Assembly (NCBI GenBank): GCA_001695595.3
Contig: MBPM02000029.1
Location: forward strand, 291,501-355,500
Length of the DNA stretch: 64,000 nt
Origin: Plasmopara viticola
Taxonomy: Eukaryota > Oomycota > Peronosporomycetes > Peronosporales > Peronosporaceae
Reading direction: 5' to 3'
Below are positions 58,081 through 64,000 of this stretch, piece by piece; position 1 is the stretch's first letter, and every line of letters starts with the position of its first letter. The position numbers and the translations under genes were made by a program. The notes below the pieces were generated by a model. The model was not told where the DNA came from and did no database searches. It saw only the letters and a list, made by a program, of their open reading frames with translations.

Positions 58081-60840
58081 AGATAAGTCGCTAGATTGGT
58101 AATTTAGCTCAAAAGATGTAACTCCCCTGCCAACTCTCACCCAGAAAAGAATTTGCGATTATCGACAGGTCTGGCTGCCTCACTGACATAAAATGATTCG
58201 AATTGTAATGAGGAGAAAAGGTATCATTACGACTCTTCATAAGCTTCCAATGTGACTTTTGGCTTTCCAAGGGCTGGTGTTTCCTAGCCACTGCTACTGG
58301 AAAGCACATAACAAGGCAATATTTAGAATGAGCAATTAAATACCATGATCTACCGAACACTTGGTGCCGAATAGGGGCAACAATCTACTGCTGCAGTTTT
58401 GGCAAATGATGTTCCGATTGTCAAGACCAGATCATGCACAAACGGATGGTCAGACGAAAAGTCACTCCTGCGGTCGTAGACATACTACTCACGAGGCGCT
58501 GCAATCGTGATCCGATAGTTTTGAATTATTTAATTTGTACGGTTCACGTATCAATAGGGTTTGTATCATAAAATGAGCTTTTGGCATGGAAGGCTACACA
58601 AGAGCACGTGAAATGAGTGGAACAGAGACAAGCAACTGTTTTCTTATAGAAGCGTCAGCTTGTCTTTGACTCAAGCGAACATTATCCAAACAAAGAATAT
58701 CTGACTTTGGAAAAGGTAGACTGAATTGGATTAGAAAGGCAAGGGTACGATTGCATTCGCCTAAGATAGGCACCAATTATTGATAGACACGAACAGGAAA
58801 TGACACTAGATGGGATATAGTATCATAGGATACAAATAATCTACCCCTAAAAGGTTTTACTGCGAGCAGAACAAAGTGGCATACCCATTGATCTTCCTAG
58901 GACGATGTTAGGAATTAAGGGTTCATACAAACCCCAAAGTGCTCCCAATATCTCTACAAATTGGTGATTTCCTACTCGACTTTACTGACTAAGCGAGTGC
59001 AGATGGCCATACAGTGTCTGGAGAGATATCTACAACCAACTCCAAACTCTCCAATTAGATAAGAGGTCTAGCATTGAAAAGGCTGTGCACGTGAAATCGG
59101 CCGAGTTCGGAGCTTCCTGACGCAGTTCAGACACCTCACACTATCATGCGCGTCGATCGATACTACTTTAAAGCTCGGAGGTCACATGGCCGAAAATATT
59201 TATATCAGCAATTTATACAATAAAAGGCATCAAGGCCAACTCTCAAAGCAATCTTAAAAGCGTGTTACAGGTCATACGGTAGATGTTGCTTCTCGTGAAC
59301 ACGGCCTAAGCCCGAGTAGAGAAGAATACTCCTCCAGTGCTTTTTTACTATTAGCCCGGCTGCACTTAGATGTGGATCGCGTAAACACCATTTGTATGAG
59401 ATGACTCATGAGTAGGCCATTCCGTCAAGTTGCAATGATAAGCAAACGACGCTAAAGGCTTTGTCTCATCCGACAGGAGGCCTGCTGACGGTCTCTTGCA
59501 AAAGCGTTCTAATGTTATCTATTACAGCTTAACTCAATGTTTTTAGTAGTGCTTTGCAAGACGCCCATGGCCAGCTCTGTACTTGTGCAAATCGATGACT
59601 AGGCCTGGTTACTTCCTCAAAATGTTTTGAAAGCGCGATGCACATCAAGTCAAATGCCTCTAAAGAAACGCGACTTTGATTTTCGCTGCCGCGAAGACAT
59701 ACGTCAGTAATAGCCTCGAGTTAATCAATTTTCATGATCTGATATACTTGTCTCGACCTCACGAGACATCGATTTTTTTTGTAGCGTTATAAAAGATTAT
59801 ATTGTGCGAGGGAGCGTAATGGTCAAACAATTGTGCAACCGAACTTTTAACACCGCCGATGTGTTTTATAGCCCCTATACGTTTTTGTTGGCATACCTTT
59901 GGGCAAACTAACTGCCATGAGAGGTATTCCCTACCCTTCCGTTCAGTTCAAATAATACTTTTCTAGCAAATCCAGAACACTGCACAACGTATACCTGGAC
60001 ATGTTCTAAAGCAACGCGTTCTTCCTTAGACTAGGAGTTGGTGCCGGTACCGTTGCTATGTTCTGAATATTGAATACCGAGCAGTTGTCACTTTTTGGCT
60101 TTCGAGCATAGAAACTCGGTAAAAAGCGCATAAACTCGACTCCTGCGCCATGCAAATTCTTCACTTTTTATAGTGAAAAAGAAGAAAAACGCAATCGCTC
60201 TGGTGGCAGTGGTGACACAATATTTTTTCCTGGCACAAGGTCATTTTGTGGCCGACTTCTCTATCCGGCGGAAGTTTTGATGGTAGGTCTTTGGTGGAAG
60301 TTTCAATGGTAGATTTCTGGATAATAAATCTAAACAATCTTTTCTTTTAATGGTCAATTTCGGGCCCGAATATGTATTGCTTCAAGCACTTTTCCTTGAA
60401 AAGAATTCAATAGATAAAAGACGGCGGACGCTTAACTGCAGCACGCTTTCATTTGTTCTTGTTTTGCATAGACTGTAATGCTCGAAAGACGAGTACCGAC
60501 ATTTGAATTAGCGGAAGGTGTTTAGACCCACACACGATCCTCACGTCGGCCCAAAGAAGCCAAGTTGATCGCCAACGATCAGCTCCTTTTCCTATAGGAA
60601 TCAAACAAACCTCTACGCTAAACAGGTTTTTTAGCATAGTACAAATATTCTTAGAAATACTACACCTCATAGCCGAGAAACCGTTTGAAACTTTTTGCAT
60701 AAGGTGAGAATCATACTAATTCGCACAAGTACCGAATAATCCTGACGCAACGTGCAGTTAGGGTCTTACAAGATTTGCGAGCGCCGCGAGAGCACAGTCA
60801 TGTAGATTATTGGATCATTAAGAGAATCAGTTATAATCAT
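58081..60840. other. AT-rich, no recognisable gene
   Basis: Only minus frames of 60-83 codons (58,109-58,360; 58,594-58,776; 60,449-60,700) without motifs. No rRNA, LTR or LINE motif recognised. Possibly very old element remains or host intergenic DNA. Confidence 0.45.
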
Positions 60841-60907
60841 GCAAAGAAAAAGTGACGTGTATCGACTTAAAAAAAGAGCGAAACGCGTCGACAAGTGCGG
60901 AAAAGAT

Positions 60908-61100
60908 GGCATCGATACCAGAAAAAGCAAATTCCACGATTCGTCATAGCCGTAAGAGGAGCTCCGTCGAACGAAGCAACGAAGGATATATTTTTGAACA
61001 GAACTTTACACATCTTCCTACGGCTTTAACGATGGCGCTTTCGCAGTGCAAAGCGTGCTTTCCTTCACTAAGGATTCTTTGTGAAAAGCAAAAAGTTTAA
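60908..61100 (+). CDS. Small hypothetical ORF (doubtful)
   Basis: ATG at 60,908 opens a 63-residue frame (MASIPEKANSTIRHSRKRSS.., ending CEKQKV). It is basic at first, and the following EGYIFEQNFTHLPTALTMAL part is less so. It stands alone about 350 bp upstream of the EI24-like gene on the same strand. No family recognised; a chance ORF is equally possible. Confidence 0.2.
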
Positions 61101-61446
61101 CAATTATCGCTCTTATGACGGACAGGATTGCTCAGATCAAATTAAAGGCATCGCACATATGCCAAAAATGAAATGATTCCTTCACGACGCGCTCACGAGT
61201 CATCTTATCTCACATTTTTTTCAAAGAAAACTTTATTTTTTACTCTATCGAAGATAGCTTTTTTCTGTCAAATTTTAAGCTATAACAATCTTTTCTAAAA
61301 GAATGAGTAGAAAACTGAGAAAAATAAACTAGAGATTTTGATCATAGTTTATTGTATAAATTCATTTTTCAGCATACTTTTTCCTGGAAAACTTCTCATG
61401 TCTTCGCTTAATTCTTATTTCTAAAATTTTTGATTTGATATCGAAG

Positions 61447-62686
61447 ATGACGGCACCGATGAAGCTTGTTGCGCGAAGCAAACGCTTTCTTTACGGTGCA
61501 ATGGCCGCCAGTAAGTAGCTCTGTGAAGCATCAACTCGAGTCTTTTGCTGGCTTTTTTGACAATGCGGTGCCTAGTAAGTGGCACATACCGAGCGCTAGC
61601 AGACAATGAAGTGCGCAATGTTTTTTGGAGGTGCAGAGGCCGGAAAGATTGCAGCCGATCGTGTCTTGATAGCATTAACAAATTTGACTTAACGATGATA
61701 TAGGAACATGAAGATGCTACTTATCATGGCCGTAGGGCTGTCCGCCGTGCTGCACGTGTTGCTGCTGCCCATCGAGTGGATTAGCCATCTTTTCTTACGC
61801 CCTAAAACAGTGGACGCCAGCGTGCGCGCCTTTCGCTATGCGGCCGCCTCTACAATCCCGTTTCTATTGATTGGCGTTAGCCGCTTCTTTAAAGTCAATA
61901 TGTTCGAAAAGGCCTTTTTTGCGGGGCTTGCCACGCGCGACGCTGACCTGGTCAAGACAATCCAAAAGGTGCAGCGATAGCACATGTCTATAATGGTTTA
62001 GTATGCAGACACCGATATTCCGATATTTGTCACTGGTTATTAGAAAAAAGCGATTCATTTGGACTGGGAGTATGTTCGTCACCTACTGCGCTTTGGGCTG
62101 CGCCAAATTGGTTTTGGACTCGTGGCTTTAGTCGCAAAACCAATTTTGGGATTATTAATTCCTATCGCTCAATTTGGCTATCGGTATGCTCTCCTTTCTG
62201 CATTCAAATTGTAATTTTGACTGCGCTGCTCACTGTTTGTCTTCGTTTGTCAGCATTCGACACATGGAAATGGCGTTTCTTGTGCCTCTTTTTGTAGCTT
62301 TTGTCTTTCCGGCCACTCGTGATCCGGCGCTACAGCTTGTGCACATGTGGCTCGACTCACGCGCAATGGTTCGCGAGCTCTTTGAGCCAATCATATCTCG
62401 ATTAAAGTCTGCTGCCAAAAACGGAGACCCCAACGTCAGCACCGACCTGCTTAGTGACATGGAGATCGACTGTGAGCGATACAATAGTCGTGCTAAGCAC
62501 CGGGAGTGGCATCAGAGCGGAAGTGATGCGGCTCGTCTAGGCTTTGGACTTGTCTTCTGTTACATGCTACAAGTGCCATATCTCGGGCCTTTCACGTGGT
62601 TTGTAGCCTTTGCTTCAGCTGGCCTGTTCACTCCCGAGCTCGTTGATTTGCACGTTTTAGGAGACGCAAACAAGAGATCGCAATGA
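61447..62686 (+). CDS. EI24/CysZ-like multi-pass membrane protein, five exons
   Basis: Exons 61,447-61,510, 61,576-61,630, 61,704-61,968, 62,044-62,183 and 62,254-62,686 join in frame (957 nt, 318 residues). Introns of 65, 73, 75 and 70 nt start GTAAGT, GTGCAG, GTGCAG, GTATGC and end CCTAG, TATAG, ATTAG, GTCAG; unspliced, every exon runs into stops. Likely membrane segments: residues 45-63, 86-103, 150-174, 182-196 and 270-300, the last holding LQVPYLGPF. A soluble loop (about 205-268) is charged. The layout, with the YRALADNEVRNVFW lead-in and the VP-LGP motif in the last hydrophobic segment, resembles EI24/CysZ-type proteins, an ER or transport-related membrane family; by eye only. Exon-intron structure is firmer than the family name. 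Confidence 0.75.
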
Positions 62687-63029
62687 GATTTTTATTATGC
62701 GTTTAAAAAAGGATTCGCCTTTATTACATTTCGTGGTACGATTATTTTTGAGAGCTCGTTCACTTCTGCCCTAATTTTCTTTCTGCGTATTGTGAGTTTA
62801 CTGATTTGTCGAAGTGTTTAACAAAGAAATTGTTATCATTCAATTGTGTATGGATGAATGAAGGAATATATTTTCTATGCGAACACGTTAATTTCCGAAC
62901 ATTGGATGCAACGACATCAACCTCAATTTACTTTTTAAGTGCTATCTAGCTCACACCCCAGCAGACGTAAGATGCGATATCGCGGACCACAAACGCTGTG
63001 GGGCCGGTAGGCGCACAAATAAAAGTGCA
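62687..63029. other. Intergenic, between convergent genes
   Basis: About 340 bp of AT-rich sequence between the stop codons of the two facing genes; both 3' UTRs must lie here. No ORF. Confidence 0.6.
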
Positions 63030-63668
63030 TCAAATGAAGAGCTGACGCATAGGTCGGTCATTGCGGAGACTAGGCGGACGATTGTTCAGTCGCACGTTGT
63101 GCGCAAGGTGAGCCGTGATGGCGAGGTATCGCACAACATTGTTGACGACTGGAAGGGTCAGAAGGGCCAACCGCATGGCATCCTGCAAAAAATCATCGTT
63201 ATGTAAAGCTACCAACGTCGCAAAAATGGCAGAGAACTGCTGCTGGTTATTAAACGCCAGAATTATATGCCCAAAGCGGCCTCCTGCGAGCGAAGACTCG
63301 AGTCTGTAGACGACTTCGGCTATGAAGGAAGAAGCCGTGATTAGTGGCGGTCGCGTTCGTAGCCGTGAAGGTGCTCGCGCTGCGTTCAAGCCGTTTGCCG
63401 CAGCCACGAACGCGTTCACATCGTCCCTTGCCAATCGAACAGGAATGCCTGATCGTCGTCATCGATCTGGATTGACAACGAGTATTCTTCAATCTACCAC
63501 AACGCAACCATCGTCAATACCAAGAGCTAGGTATCGACAATCCGATAGCATATTATACACACCACGCACTAATGGGACTGCCGCGCGGAAGGAAAAAACG
63601 TCGCGCAGCCTCACGTCGAATAAGTCAACCGACGTTAACGCGCGCGACGGCAGATTGGACTCCATCAT
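63030..63668 (-). CDS. Hypothetical protein, two exons
   Basis: Minus strand. ATG at 63,668 (MMESNLPSRALTSVD..); exon 1 63,668-63,509, intron 63,508-63,449 (60 nt, GTTGCG..TCAG), exon 2 63,448-63,030, stop TAA or equivalent at the end of ..RPMRQLFI. The splice restores frame exactly (579 nt, 192 residues). The product has amphipathic helical stretches (FGHIILAFNNQQQFSAIFAT, LLTLPVVNNVVRYLA) and a basic middle. The frame is also open upstream of 63,668 to 63,833 without another ATG, so an upstream exon is possible. The opposite strand has a Ser/Thr/Arg-rich ORF (63,322-63,717) that I regard as a shadow. Family unknown. Confidence 0.5.
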
Positions 63669-64000
63669 TCGCTTAGGCTTGCGCTTTTCTCCGCTTATCG
63701 CCTGCCGATGCTGGTGATGCGCGTCGAGCAACGGGGACGGCCTTTCTGGGTCGCTGCTTTCTCCTGTCACTTTCTCAGATTGAGTACGCCAAATAGTGGA
63801 TTTGCTTCTTGTCGATTTCTGAACGCGTCCCAATCAGTCATCTATCTGCAAAAATAGTCTGCCCCTTTCTACTTAAAAGTCTAATACTTTTTATATTGGA
63901 CAATGGAAAAAATTGAAATTCAATGGAAAGAATACACTCCACTTCAAAGAATGATAAAAAAGCAAAAAAAATACCTTGCAATAAGTATTTTTGCAGCAAT
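63669..64000. other. Upstream of the minus-strand gene
   Basis: 63,669-63,833 may be further coding sequence or 5' UTR of that gene. 63,834-64,000 is AT-rich with nothing recognised. Confidence 0.4.

Noticed and set aside
61421..61681. 86-codon minus ORF beginning like a mitochondrial presequence
   Set aside because: It is antisense to exons 1-2 of the five-exon plus-strand gene, whose splice sites all restore frame.
63322..63717. 131-codon plus ORF with a true ATG
   Set aside because: Ser/Thr/Arg-rich composition typical of an antisense shadow; the minus model has helical segments and a frame-restoring intron. Not certain.

Overview
The window is eukaryotic and almost certainly from an oomycete, probably a downy mildew. 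Four things point there: an oomycete-type 18S-ITS1-5.8S-ITS2-28S order at 4.2-10.0 kb; an ITS2 of about 1.5 kb swollen by internal repeats, as known in several downy mildew genera; a broken Crinkler (CRN) effector head at 53.2 kb; and a gene at 61.4-62.7 kb with 65-75-nt GT-AG introns. Genus is not resolved.

Most of the window is a graveyard of mobile elements around stray rDNA. 1-3.8 kb: decayed L1-like non-LTR retrotransposons (LINEs). 4.2-10.0 kb: an rDNA segment truncated at both ends (18S lacks its 5' part and an internal block, 28S its 3' half). 11.75-22.2 kb: an imperfect direct duplication of about 5.5-5.8 kb carrying an internally deleted LINE (minus) and an unrecognised acidic ORF I call X (plus); only the first copy holds a 303-bp solo LTR. 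22.2-31.9 kb: further X and LINE pieces, a 5S rRNA fragment, and a second unrecognised ORF, Y. 32.6-48.8 kb: a large imperfect inverted repeat with arms of about 6 kb (LINE 3' end, ORF Z, X, LINE ORF1) around a 4.2-kb spacer holding Y and a second decayed rDNA piece. 47.1-50.9 kb: LINE endonuclease and reverse transcriptase (minus), partly within the right arm. 53.2-55.4 kb: CRN head joined to a LINE ORF1-endonuclease. 55.4-61.4 kb: AT-rich, mostly featureless, one tRNA-derived sequence.

Only the right end looks like functional host DNA. A five-exon gene at 61,447-62,686 (+) reads through without interruption as a 318-residue EI24/CysZ-like membrane protein once four short introns are removed. 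A probable two-exon gene of unknown function (63,030-63,668, -) converges on it.

The protein families were recognised by eye, without searches. X, Y and Z are labels for recurring sequences, not known families. I found no intact mobile element, no CRISPR array and no convincing functional tRNA gene.
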